From Apostichopus japonicus (Eukaryota; Echinodermata; Holothuroidea; Aspidochirotida; Stichopodidae): a stretch of 64,000 nucleotides of DNA. A program made the position numbers and the translations under genes. The notes below the pieces were generated by a model, which saw nothing but the letters and a program-made list of their open reading frames with translations, did no database searches and was not told the DNA's origin. Below, piece after piece: positions 46,171-59,292 of this stretch (positions are counted from its first letter, which is position 1; each line of letters begins with the position of its first letter). The stretch spans positions 7,416,501 to 7,480,500 of the forward strand of contig NC_092580.1 in NCBI RefSeq assembly GCF_037975245.1, in the 5' to 3' direction.

Positions 46171-49100
46171 AATATTCTCTGCTATTTGAAAAACGGCATG
46201 CCGATACTATGCAATATTCCTATAATATTGTAACAAACATATCTCAAATTGCTAAAAAAAAAGAAGAAAAAAAAAAGCACTTTCTTGTACAAGGATGCTA
46301 AGAATGGAATGCATGTAAAATAAATTAATACATGTGTGCTTTACTATGTACCTGAATGTATTAAAAATTGAAAGATACTCAAACAGAATCAAACATATAC
46401 ATATATACATGAATAAAGAATTAGACATTTACAATGAAATTTTAAACTTGACAAAGTTGACATCCGTCATAAATGATAAATCATTATGTGACTTTTCTAG
46501 CATCTACAAAATTTGTTACTTAGGAGAATAATGCATACATATGGGTCTGCATTGAATATCTGTATTTCGATTTTATATATGAACATATCACCGAATGAAT
46601 TGAGAGTAAACTGTATAGAATATTATAGAGAGACCCTGTGTAAATGATGGTTGATGATCCTAAAGCATATATACTGCTATTTGTGGTGTGTTTGCATTAC
46701 TACAACGATAGTTAAGTAGTCTGTATGTACAGTACATGTGTGTGTATCCCTATATATATATATATATACAGCAGTGTGCAATCGTTAACAATTATGCATA
46801 CAAACTAGTGAGTGACTACCACTCTCACAGCATGTGAAAACAGCATGAGTGCTGTGTGCTTTAATGTCAAAATGGATGGTTAATGCTTGTAGGACTCTGT
46901 ATTCGACAAGGTGCAGAATGTGAAAACCTAAAACTAACAAGCTTGACTGCACCTGTCTTTACCAAAAAATTTGATTTGAGTAAACATACTATAGATTTGA
47001 GATCCTTTGTTAATAAATTGAGGCATATAGTTTATGAACAATCAGACAATAAATGAAAAAAAGGGCAAAAATAGAATTCAAATATCTTGGAAACTAAATG
47101 GTTATGAACGTAAAATATAAACCTCATTTTAACATTATAATGCAAAGTTGCATATTTGTGGTTTCGTGATTTTCTTTTTTTTACAACTTCGAGGGCAAAT
47201 TACTGGTAGTTTCAATGTACATTTACAAGGTTTTGAAATTGAACCAATTTGTGAGTTGGAATGGTTATGCCATGGTAGGTGTCTTTATGCAAATTTTCTA
47301 CACCCTTACAAGGTTTTCAAAACCCTGTTAAATGCAGTCAATAAAACTTAATATCTGCTTGATGATTGTAAAAAAACAACAACCATCTCAAACAATGAAT
47401 TTCAAATGTATGACCGAAAAGGAAACTACAAAAGCCTAAGTTTCTGTGGACCATTAGGACTATTGTGATAGGATATTTCAACATGACAGATATGTACAAT
47501 GCATAGAGGACTCTCTGAAATACTTATTTACCATATTATTCAATACATTTCTGCTCTTCAAAAAAGGAGTGCCAGTAACATGTCAGAGGTCATGTAAATG
47601 CCACTTGGTGGATCGTTCAGCAAGAGAGTATCATTTTAGATCAAGGGGGAGGGGGAGGGGGGGGGTAGATGAGCACAGACTAAACTTTCTGACAATACAA
47701 ACCTACCAGAATGAAAATAAAACCATTAAATTAAGTCATGTGACTGCTGTAAAGGGTACCAAGTTTAACGTTTTGTAGTTGTTGGCGCGGGAGAGAGAGA
47801 GAGGTGGGGGTGGGAGAAGATTGGGGGTTGGCACTCTTAATGAAGCCACTATTGAATTAGTCCTCATAGTCCTAAGTACCTTCTTTGTTCCTTTATGAAA
47901 CCAGTCCTCCATTTACTCTTCAGGTGCAACAATTTGATCGACATTGATAACCACAAAATATACAAGCACCTATAAATGAGGCATATCTAAGGACAGAATT
48001 ATAGTGTATACAAAAAACAAAAAAACAAAAAAACCTAATCATTAGGAGATATTTTTTCTTCCACAACTCACAATTTCAAACTGCAAGTATATTTCCTATT
48101 TATATACTCAATATATGTACATAGCTAAGCCTTTGGCATTTTAAATTCCTCTTTATAGTTCCTAGGAACATATCAGTTTTCCACATGAATGTCAAGCCTG
48201 GTAATGAGATTGGCACATGAAGAAACCAAACTGACAGTAAAAATTACACTGAAAAGTGAATGAACTCCAAGCAGGGAAAGGAAGTCGGCAAAGAAGAAAA
48301 AATGAAAAAGAAACAGAAACAGGAAAAAAAGGGATGAACAAACGAGAGTGGCAAATAATCAGGTTCTTATCTTGTTAAGGAGAACAGAATGTGCATATAT
48401 ATGTCAAAGAGAGCTTCAGTAATTATGAAAAGTTGCAACGATTCAGTTTACTGCAAATATCAAATCTTCTGATGGCTACAAAATTAAGTTGTGCTCCAAT
48501 CAATTCAGATATCCGTTTTATAAATGGTGGAATGCAGGTACGTATTATATATTTAATACAATTATGGTAAATATATCAAGTTGGTGGGGGGGGGGGGAGG
48601 GGAATTGTCAGGGGTAATGGGAAATAAAAGGAGGATAAAAGGATAGGAGGTGATGTGAAACATTCAAAATTTGATGACTTTTGTATTACTACTAAGGGAT
48701 GAAATGGGATATCCTGATCTGAACAGTCAATCGTAAAAAACCTGTTAAGAGGATGATCTATGTCTTGCAAAATCATGAGTGCGACAAATTTTTGTAATGA
48801 CGTATACACCATTAGGCAGAAAGGGACTATAGAGAAATGATCACGGTAATTCACTATATGATTCACAACAGCTGATACCGTTGAGAGTTTTACCGGTGAG
48901 TGGAGTGACTGTCTTTTAGCTGATATACCTAACAAATTTGGAGAGGTTTTTTAATAGTGTGTTGTTCGTTGCATGGTCAAAGGTTAACAGTTAATGTCAT
49001 ATAATTAACACTTTACTGCTTTTTAAGAATTATATGTTAATAACTAACTGGTAGCTTTGTTTCATAAGGAATTACCTAGATATGTAATGGCATCTCAGAA

Positions 49101-50112
49101 TGACGTATGGTTCTGTCACTGAGTACCATGTTATTCAGGACATGTATATGTGCAACTAGTGAAATGGTACAGTGTACTGATTTAAGAATCTCATGGGTTT
49201 CAAGATCTTACCAAGATCTGATTTCTAAGGAGACTGAAAATTCTGATGCTTTTTATGAGAGAGAAAAAAACCTGTATCATAAAGTTTCTTTCCATTTTGA
49301 CTGAACAATGAAATTAATAACATCTAGCCCAAACCATAGCATACATCAAATTTCCACGTGCATTTGCCAACCTCCATAAAATTATGGAGGTATTTATCTA
49401 GCCTTTAATTCCTATAGTGCACTGCTGTATGTTACAGGACAGAGAAACGTTTATGTAGCACTGTATACGACAACACTTACCACTCGGTACTACACAAATA
49501 TATCCGTAGAAAATTACCACAATCCCCTCCACCGTCACGTTTTCCCTGGATATAGCCCCGAGCGGTGAACATTTTACCGTTTTAAGAGAAATTAAGTTCA
49601 GCCACATTTTTGCCAAACTAATTCTTCGCATTTCAGTTGACGGCATAAATGAGTGCTCCTGCCTTCACAACTTAATTTGTGACCCAAATTTTCTGCCTCA
49701 GTATATTCGTGTCACAGTAAAGGGTGACCAAAACATGCACAAAAAACAGGCATGAACCAAGGAATCTTTTTCTGTTTGTAATCTTCGCAATCAGTAGGGG
49801 TTACAAAATGTGTGGAATAAAAGTGCAATAAATTTTATATATTTGCAGTATGCAGAGTTTAAATAGTATATGGTGTTGAAAGCATGTAATGTATGATCAT
49901 ACACTATACAGTACACATATTACAACTTGTGTGCATGGTCTTAGAGCAAGATGGCAGCGAATTGTTAATTTAGATTATAATGTAACCAAAGTCATATAAA
50001 TTTGAATGAACAGTGAAAAGAAATTGTATCAACTGACATAGCTTAAATCTATTATTAACTAGTAAGATGCTTCATAGAGATGGCAGCTATAAGTAGCTTA
50101 GAATAAATGATA

Positions 50113-50275
50113 ACTGTGGGAGGTTGGGGGGGGGAGGAAGGGAGATAGAGGGGAGGGGCAAGAGGGTGGTTGGGATAGACATAAGGATAGAAACATCTCT
50201 CAGGAAGAGGAACAAAAGGGAGATCAGGGTTGAAGGGGGGGAGGGAATAGAAAAGGGCGGGGGGAGAGAGAGAAT
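50113..50275. repeat. Purine-rich tract
   Basis: GGGGGGGGGAGGAAGGGAGA-type sequence with several G runs. Open frames on both strands (Pro/Ser/Leu-rich or Gly/Arg-rich) are composition effects. Confidence 0.8.
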
Positions 50276-53200
50276 AGCTTTGCAAATTGCAAGTGCTCTT
50301 AACATAGATACAATAGAAATTCTAATGTACTACCAGTTGTGTGCTTGGTATTAATTAGCTGCTTGGTATAACAATATAGGCAACTAAACATTTTCTTAAA
50401 TTTGCATCTTTGTTCCCACATGTAAGCTAAAGCCAACTCTATATATGCATAATCTCCTGATTAATGTTCTTAACTCTGATGCAAGCTCCCCAACGAAATG
50501 AATCTGTTTGCCAAGTTCCCTCCATCTTTTACGAACATTTAACCTTCCTTTTCCAGGCTGCTCTGATGAGATAAATTTCAAGCCACGTGTAAGCGACACT
50601 AGATATCTTCCGAAATGAATTACTAAGCCAATTTTACAGTCAATATTTGCTTCGGTACCCTTTTAATACAAAGACAAACATTTTCTCATCCTTTGATGAA
50701 CGTTTTGCAACCTTCCTCTCTCTCTCTATAAACCTGACAAATAATTTCATCTCTGGCATACAGCGGGGGTTGGTGAGACAGATAGATATATATGGGATTT
50801 AAATAAAGGCAAAAAGAGAAACAGGATGAATTAGTCAAGTCAATTGGAAACTGTATATAATATAGATCATGGCTACATAATAGGTGAAGATTAAAACTGA
50901 GCAAATATTGTATTACGTGGGTATTATCAATGATTTAACACCTTATAGCTGAGGGCTGATATACTGAGAGGTTTTGAGTATTTCTTTGCATGTTGTTCAT
51001 TATATCCTTATAAGAGTCTTTGCATAGACAATGTTGCCATATAGTAACATATAGACTTTCACTCACGTTTTGGTACCACACAGCAATGAGCCTTATTTTG
51101 CTCCAGTTTAATCCCCATTAAGAAAGTTTGAATACATGTAACCTGTAGAGATTAATAACTGTAGTTATAATTAATTTCAGTTTCTATTTTTATGCAATTA
51201 AGTTCATCTTCCAAGGACTAAAGAATATATATATATGTGTATATACATACATATATGCCACCCATACATGTATGATCAAGGCCATATAAGATATAACTCC
51301 ATGGGTCGCTATCTATAATAACAATATACCTACAGTAGTATAATGTGCATTAGGTATGTTGCATGGTTGACCTCACAGTAAGGCAGTATAGAAACTACCC
51401 ATCAGTAGGGATTTCTTTAGCAGTGCAGGCTCACTTAACTACGCAAGGTGCATTATTCATGCAATAAATACCACAAGGAATATATGATAACTACGCTGTG
51501 CTTGTAAAAAACCTTTGGAGCATCTCAAAGTAACGAAAGATGTGATATACGTCTGTGCAATAGCTTAATGACAGTTGTATGCAATACGAATTCAAATAGT
51601 CTGCTATCAAATTTGTAATTAAAGGTATCCTTTCGTTACTGTTACTGTTGTTACTTAGTTACTGTTGTTGTTACATGTTTTTTTGGATGTTGATATTTGT
51701 TTTGGGGGTGGGAATGGGGAGCAATATTTATTCAGTCCTGTTGACAATAAATATGCGATTTGATCAGTTAGAACAGCTATACAAATTAGTGATAAAAAAC
51801 TAATTTTACATTAATATGAATAATATTCATATTTAAAAATTACTGATTCCATAGCATAATCTCACTAAAAGTACTAATTTTTAATGTAAATAATATTTAT
51901 TTTGTAAAGAAAACTACACCCACATAGTAATTACTTGCATAATGTATCCATGATCAAATATTAGTCAAGAATACTGGTTCTATGCGTATTATCTAACAAT
52001 GTCTAATTTCATAGCATAAAATATTACCTAATAAATCCCTTACTCCATTACACATTCAAGTTACCAATGCTGATTGCTGACATACTGTATATTAGTCAGT
52101 GATTGTTTTATTGTTCACAAATCAATTTTAGGAAGAATATGATTCTCAAAATGATATGATAAAGTTGTCATTTCTTCTCTTCAAATTTTCTCGTAAGCGG
52201 TAAGATGCTCAGCTATGATTGCGTACAACAAAGTCAAGGTTGCATGTTCAGGGTTTTTAATCTTCGGTGTCTAATTGCTTCATAAGTCTCGCGCAATAAC
52301 ACTACTAAATGATTAACCATTCCCATTAATATTTGATAAGCATCTTTTTCAACTACTTTTGTTGAAAAGAAAAATGACATCACAAGTGCAGATTTGACTA
52401 CTTATAAATTTACATTTGGAGAATTACATGTCTTACTATGAAAAGTGAACGTTGACGAATGGTTTCGATGTTAAACAATGAATATGGTGAGTGAACGGTA
52501 CAAAACGAAACATACGATAAATAAGAAAATATCAAATAAAATATAAAAAATAAAATTTCATGTAGTTCTTTCAAACGTCAAGCAATTCATTAATTGATTG
52601 ATAAACTTTGTCGAACAAATTTGTTCCAATTCCTTTTTCGTAATGATATTGGAAAGTTTTACACATGTTTCCGCACGAAACACATTGACTATCAAACTAA
52701 AATTAACACAAAAATAATAACATTAATGAGATGAGGCAAGATTAAGAATAAGATTCAGACAGACTTAAACAATAAAATGAAACACTGCAAGTTAGTTTAC
52801 CAAGAGATAGTTTTACAAGTGCATGGAAAGGATTACAGTAATATTGTACAGTAAGTAAACTGACTCACCTACAAACTTGCCCTGCCATCCTGTATATTTT
52901 GCATTTTTTTTTTGTCAGCAAAGATTGAGAGGTCCGCACGCATGGATAAACACATATCATAGAAACTGACTACGTGTGTGTGCGTGAGAGTTTGTAAGAG
53001 GATGACACTCGGTACTATATGTACATACAAGGATAGAGCACTTGCTTAATCTTCCTTCACAAATACAAACAGTAACATAATTTCTGTTTGCCCTTCAGGA
53101 ATGGTTCGTAAACCAAAGCGAGTGGTTTTTTTTCTTCTTCCATTTGGTTTGCTAGCTCAGTGTACCAATCTGACTGTACGATCTAAATTGCTATGTAGGA

Positions 53201-53997
53201 TAAATTTCATTACGGTGTATTGCAGAAATGACAAACCCTCTACATGTTTCCCAGTTACGTATAATGGAGAGGGACAATTTGTCAATAAAGAAAGGGATGA
53301 CAAATTTTTGCAGAATATCACTGTTATTGGGGTGATATTTAAAAGACATTGGATCACCCACATGTGATAAATTCATTATTGATGTCAGGGCACTGGGATG
53401 TAGACATTGTTTGCAGTGAAATGTTTAATTAGAAGTATTAAAGGGGGCAATTTTTAATTAGTAACGTTAAACTGAGGGAAAGATTTGACGTGAGAGAAAT
53501 GGAAGACATGAAAACGGAGATTTTATTGCACTGTTCATAAAATGTATGTTTCCCTCCGTTTGCTGCTAGTTAATTGTAATTGCCGAATTCTGCTCTCTGA
53601 GTTTATAGTTTTGTGTGTGTGTGTGTTGGTGCTTGCACACATGTGTGTGTTAAATTACGATAATTAGTGTGTTTTCTATTTTTCTCCACACTCTAAACTT
53701 TCTAGCATGGAGTGCACATAGTGTACACTGTACCAGATCGATGTATGAATCACAGTATGTATTAAATGACAAACATCTGTACATCTCTGCAGGCTTGCAC
53801 ATTACCTTCAATCAGTATAAAAACAGTATGAAAATTAACAACCTTACCGAAACAATTGTTTGATCTAATAGTCATAATTTGTATGCAAAGCTTATAATCA
53901 TGAATTATACATACTTAACAACAGATGATGTGAAAGCTATAAAATATTTCACGGTTTTTCTCTTAATTGCTTCCAAACGAGAAATGACTTATTCCTT

Positions 53998-54016
53998 AAC
54001 GCAGTGACACTGCGTT
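53998..54016. repeat. 19-bp palindrome AACGCAGTGACACTGCGTT
   Basis: 9-bp perfect arms around a single A. It sits at one end of a locally GC-richer segment (about 54000-54190). Confidence 0.8.
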
Positions 54017-56605
54017 CCGATAGGACGCATGATACAGCAAGCCCATATAGACATAATCTAGCTCAGCTTGGGGTCGTAACATGCACCTTTCACTGATCAT
54101 TGCAAGTTTGGCTAGGCCTGTACGTAGCTGCATTGTTTTGTGATTCATCAGCGATGTTGAACTCAGTGTGTGAAATGTGAACAGCATTAACATACGTGGT
54201 AAAGTAGGCCCATCCTTATAACTGTGATATGGTAGTAATATTCAGTACGTACGGGTCCCTCCCTCGTAGAAGGCAACTATTTCATACATCGTAACTCAAT
54301 CATTTATTCAACGAGGGACGACTATCACAGATATATTAATACTAGTTACTATTAATAATTACACAATAAAATGTGAAACTACAGTATATGAAATCTACGC
54401 ATAATTATTCAATATTAAATTGCTAATTAGTGGTTACTGATTCTAGTTTACATTGAAAAAAAATTATTAGCATACATTTACGATAAATTTTATATTTAAA
54501 TATTAAAGCAATTTGAAAAATTATGTATTATAAAGCAATACTAATATTCAAGATGAGGGGGAGTTTTATCTCCTGGCACAGATTGCTTTACTTTTCGTCC
54601 AGGAATGTCAGGAACCAAGTTTATTTGCTAAAATTTTGCACAAATGAATAAGGAACATTGAGTTATTCTGGGGTCATTTAAAATTGATGCAAAAAAAGGA
54701 AGCAAAGCGGATAAAACATGATATTCAAATACCAATTCTCTCCCAGCCCTCATCCAGTGCCACCCAGAGAGAAGACCAGTTTCGTGAACTCCATGGTGAA
54801 ACTAACTGGAATAATTAAACTAGATGTCCACTTGCAAATAGTTTGACTCAAAATTGAACTCCAGGACAATTCAATAATACTATTCCACTGCATATAATAC
54901 CCAGATCATTCTGAGAGTAATAGTCAGTAGTGATATATATATGATGTATGAAGAATTTAAGTGTTATTGACAAAAATGTAATAATTTGTGATATATATCC
55001 AAATGTTGCTGGTTGGAACAAGTCCATACAAGAATTTACATTGTAATTCCAATCTAGATATTACAAAAATGATATATGGACAGAATGAAACAAACCTATT
55101 ATATAGGTATAGTCTTAAATCGAGGAACAGAGTCAATATTATCGTATTGCTTATATGTGCAAATGCAACAAATAGTAAACTCAGACACATGACTAGTTTG
55201 GTAGGTTTTTTTTGCATTATTTGAGAATACATGTACAGTAGTTAGGTGAGACACACCTGAAACAATGTCATACTTTTAATTCATATTGAGTTGAGCTTTG
55301 ATGAGATGCCAGAAAAAACTGATAATCATGTTAAATCGAGCAGTGTGGATTGAGGTTAATCTCTCTGTTTCTTGCACGTAAAAAGTTTCCATTCTACAAC
55401 TTTCAACCCAAGACAGAACTGTCTAACATGGAGTTACATACCCATCCAGTTGGCCAAATTAAGATGTTTTTAAGGTTTGAAGCTTTCAGTTGAGCAAATT
55501 GCTGGCGACATGTGGATTTCAATTTGTAGCAGGATTGTTGCTATGGATATCGAGGACAAAGAATGTCTCACTAGACCATATTCCTAAATAAACTAATTTA
55601 GATCGTATGCACTGAAAAGCTATTCCAATGGTTCGCCTTGTTAGATTATTCTTCCAAAAGAAAACTGAACAAGGAATTATACCTTTGCTGTAGTTGAATA
55701 AATCATGCATGAGATGTGAAGTACCTAGATGCTCCAATTAACAGATTATACACAGATATGGTCTAAATGTGTACGTGGGACACAAATATATATACCTCGA
55801 TGAAGTCTGCTTTAAACACCAAAACAATAACAACCACAACGAAACAGTTTTCAACTTTTGACGTGTATGAAAGAGTTACTGTGGGTATGACATGACAGAG
55901 ATGTGAGTAACATCTCACAGGTACAAATTCACAACAATTAGCATAAGATTATGTTGTGTTAGGTATCAAATTAACACTGAGTTTTTAAAGTTCCCCTTGC
56001 TGATATATGGCTCTACAAAGTGACATGCACATTAATAAAAACAAAAATTTCAAAACCTTTCATAAACACTAAAGTTTACTGAAAATGACCAAAAATTGAA
56101 CTACTTCAAATTTAGGGAATAAATTCTAGATCTTGGAAACAACTCCTACAGCAGCACTGGCAACGAAGAAATCTGTACAGATATCAAGTGAATGGGATTT
56201 ACAATGTGTCCTTAAGGTTTGTAATTATTACAAAACTTGGCTTTGCCTATCTAAGTTTGCAAAAAGAGAAGCATTTATAAAACACTTAACAATTTTCTTA
56301 CATGTTCAGAAGTACATTGTTAATTGCCACCACTTTTGCTTAAAAAATTGTAGACTTTCAAAATTTTGTGTTTAAATCAATAATAATATTGCTATTTTGA
56401 GCTATGTACTATTTGTACATAATTTAAAAAAAAAAAAAAATCCTGAATCCCCTCAAGTTTTTAATCACAATGTCTTGCTATATAAACCGAGTGTATAAAG
56501 TTCAAGTATGGCACATTTAGTATTTCTCCTTTACGATGTTACACGATCTCTTTGACATTCATGATAAAATGTGCATTTGGAGATCTAAAATGTTAATGGG
56601 CCAGA

Positions 56606-56607
<2 letters not shown>

Positions 56608-56640
<33 letters not shown>
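56608..56640. repeat. (AT)n microsatellite
   Basis: About 33 bp of uninterrupted AT repeats, about 70 bp from the GC-richer candidate exon/promoter of the minus-strand gene. Confidence 0.95.
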
Positions 56641-56643
<3 letters not shown>

Positions 56644-56713
56644 TGGCCTGTGGAGAGGACGTGTACTACAAGCACATTGAAATAATGTTAAGTTAGGGCT
56701 GAGTGGCTCTCAC

Positions 56714-56793
56714 CTTGACGATACTCTCTGCCGAATACACCGCAATACCCCATCATTGCAGTAGTTTGTTACTCCAAATCCCTTGACAGACAT
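56714..56793 (-). other. Candidate first coding exon of the minus-strand gene
   Basis: Within a GC-richer block, an ATG at 56793 opens MSVKGFGVTNYCNDGVLRCI then RQRVSS and reaches a good donor, TCAAG|gtgaga, in phase 2. The same frame is open upstream (57003-56842) apart from one TGA. A TATA-like TTTATAAG is near 57002-57009 on this strand. Phase 2 does not join directly to the exon at 43862, so another exon would be needed. An overlapping uORF-like ATG lies 18 bases upstream. Confidence 0.3.
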
Positions 56794-57009
56794 GTCATCA
56801 AACACCACTCCATCCACAGAGTCTTTATTGCCGTTGAAATATCACCCACCAATACAGAACTCGTCACTCTCTGTACAAACACAAACTGCCGGATCGGTTA
56901 AGTTGCACTCGGATATACACACAGAAAGGACTGATCTCTTGTCGTCTGTCCTGGCCAAGTCCGCTATTGCAACTGTCCCTTCTCGCTGTGCTACGAACGG
57001 CTTATAAAT

Positions 57010-58269
57010 TTATCGCCAAAATTTGTTTCATATCAAAAAACCTGGATTTTCAACAACCAGCCCCTCTCTCTCTCTACAGCTACACGTTGATGTTTTTTAA
57101 TAACTGGTCCACATGTTCATTTGTGATATATTCAGAAAGCTATACAATAGTGCTCAACCATGCAGAAAATAAGTAAATGAATGGCAAAACGGAGCCTGTT
57201 GCGTGTGTCGTTGGCGAATCTCTCTTCAATAGACAGAGAATAAAAAAAATAAAACGAGGCATTGTATAGTAGAAGAGGGAGGAGGGAAAAAATGCTTGTG
57301 ACCTGATTCATGAATATTGAACTGGCAGAAGAATAGATAACTGTGAAATTTTGCTAGTAATATAAAAATATTAAAAAAAAAGAAAAAAAAAAACTATAAA
57401 AGAAAAAAACCTAAAAAAAAAAAGGAATAGAAAAAAAAAAACAGTTAAGTTTCATTACAGAGGTGATACAATTCACAAATTGGACTGGGTACGACTGGTG
57501 TTAGGCTAGAGAAAGAAAGAATCGTTTAGGGAGCGTATGGAACATTGATTATTGTTATATTGACTACAGTGGTGGAGCAATCAACACCTCCAAAATGGAG
57601 CATGTGTAGATCTAGCAAGAGGAAAGAAATAACACAACTGTGCATATTCCCACAATTTGTAATTTAAAAAAAGGTCATATTAAAAGGGGAAAAAAAAATA
57701 AATCCTAACCAATCGTAAGGAGTCATACTTAGTTGTACTTTATACATTAAAATAAAATAGCTCTAAATAACCCTTTTATTATGGTTGGGCATTCATCTGT
57801 TGGCCATTTAAATTTATTGAAAAGAACCATACAAATTTAATAAACGAATGTGTTCTTGTTTTTCTTAAAACTGCTAAAATTACATTTAAAATGTCTCCCT
57901 TGAATGATCTATCTGTGTCTTTTGGCTTCTATTTTTTCACTTTTTGAAGAACTGATGCCATCAGGTGTTGAACTGTTTATTAATCATAAAATATATATAT
58001 TGATAAAATGATGAATTATTAAGTTATTAAATTATCTTGCTTTCTCCTGTTTTTTCTTAACTCATCATTTTGTACTGTAACTGAAGCTATTATATAGTTT
58101 CTGGCACTTCTTCAATAAATTCCATAAGATTATGAAGGAGAATATTAAACCTAAATGGGTTTTTATACAGATTCATCAAATCCTTACATGAAGCTAGATA
58201 TAGCCTCATTTACTACAAAGCATCAATCTTATAGCATAACAGATACCTGTAGGGGGTGGGGGAGGGGGT
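57010..58269. other. No gene seen
   Basis: Possible upstream flank of the minus-strand gene. Contains the A-rich tract. No recognised coding sequence. Confidence 0.6.
57361..57441. repeat. A-rich low-complexity tract
   Basis: Runs of 8-10 A separated by G, CT or TAT. No feature inside. Confidence 0.9.
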
Positions 58270-58465
58270 GATAAAGCCTTGAGGTCACATGACCTGATCT
58301 CACTTACACGTTAAAGCAGTACGCTTTATTTAATCCTATACCCTTGCAGCAATTGATACCCTGAGTTAATTTGGTTAAGAGGTCAAGTGACCTTTAATAT
58401 AGCCTTTATCACAGTACCTACCCTTATAGGAATTGATGCCCTGATATTTACTATTTGCATGTATT
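58270..58465. repeat. Degenerate two-copy module with AGGTCA-NN-TGACCT palindromes
   Basis: Two copies about 98 bp apart: each has AGGTCA, two bases, TGACCT (58282-58295 and 58380-58393), followed by CCTA..CCCTT, AATTGATRCCCTGA. The palindromes are more conserved than the sequence between. They abut the 52-bp tandem array. Confidence 0.6.
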
Positions 58466-58855
58466 CCATACTGCACTGTAAAGTTGCCAGTGCTGCTATT
58501 TACTATGTGCAATTATTCCATACTGCACTGTAAAGTTGCCAGTGTTGCTATTTACTATGTGCAATTATTCCATACTGCACTGTAAAGTTGCCAGTGTTGC
58601 TATTTACTGTGCAATTATTCCATACTGCACTGTAAAGTTGCCAGTGCTGCTATTTACTATGTGCAATTATTCCATACTGCACTGTAAAGTTGCCAGTGTT
58701 GCTATTTACTATGTGCAATTATTCCATACTGCACTGTAAAGTTGCCAGTGCTGCTATTTACTATGTGCAATTTTTCCATACTGCACTGTAAAGTTGCAAG
58801 TGCTGCTATTTATTTGCAATTATTCCATACTGCACTGTAATGGTTGCCAATGTTT
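58466..58855. repeat. Tandem repeat, 52-bp unit, about 7.5 copies
   Basis: Unit begins CCATACTGCACTGTAAAGTT, then GCCAGTGCTGCTATTTACTA and TGTGCAATTATT. Copies start at 58466, 58518, 58570, 58620, 58672, 58724, 58776 and 58825 (last partial). Copies are nearly identical; the third lost 2 bp and the seventh 3 bp. GTGCTG alternates with GTGTTG. The 67-codon frame across it is a by-product. Confidence 0.95.
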
Positions 58856-59186
58856 CCAAGTTTACTTAGGTACAGTCAGTGGTTCTCATTGGCATAGACA
58901 AAACATGTTTACAATGAACCACATGAAATACCATATTTAAGACGTACAGTCCACAGAGCTATAGATCAGCTGACCAGGAACCTTTATGCCCTCATACCAG
59001 GATCTTCCAGAAGAACTGAGACATGATCCACCCTACACTTCCTCCCTCCTCATATTTGGCACTAAGAATGACATCTTAAACAATCGACTCATGTTACAAA
59101 AATCACTCTGATCGCCCTCAACAACCCCCGAAACTCTAGAAAACTTTTCTGACATCTGGAAAGATATCATGTCCTACAGAAAATTT

Positions 59187-59292
59187 GTTGCAACCCACTG
59201 TCTGAATGGCACCCCATATATTGTGGACCATTGCCATTTGTTGCCACCCACTGTCGGGATGGCACCCCATATATTGTGGACCATTGCCATAA
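59187..59292. repeat. 53-bp tandem duplication
   Basis: Two adjacent copies (59187-59239, 59240-59292) sharing GGCACCCCATATATTGTGGA and CCATTGCCAT, with a few differences (AACCCACTGTCTGAATGG against CACCCACTGTCGGGATGG). Confidence 0.9.

Larger units (their letters stand above)
43863..56713 (-). other. Upstream region of the minus-strand gene, no certain exon
   Basis: About 12.8 kb of AT-rich sequence that should contain the missing 5' exons if the gene begins near 57 kb. Frames at 44670-44927, 48576-48935, 49398-49646 (with an AGTG|gtaagt donor) and 50396-50599 are the more protein-like ones, but none has both splice sites and the right phase. Confidence 0.5.

Noticed and set aside
48576-48935. 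119-codon minus-strand frame
   Set aside because: Ends in poly(Pro) from a G run; an acceptor-like site is present but its phase does not fit the neighbouring exons.
50548-50602. Possible 55-nt linking exon between 56714 and 43862
   Set aside because: Phase would fit, but the donor (gttaaa) and the pyrimidine tract are weak.
53101-53367. 88-codon plus-strand frame MVRKPKRVVFFLLPF...
   Set aside because: Other frames on both strands are also open here; no splice context or family signal.
58536-58739. 67-codon frame MPVLLFTMCNYSILHCK...
   Set aside because: Produced entirely by the 52-bp tandem repeat; the amino acid pattern repeats with it.
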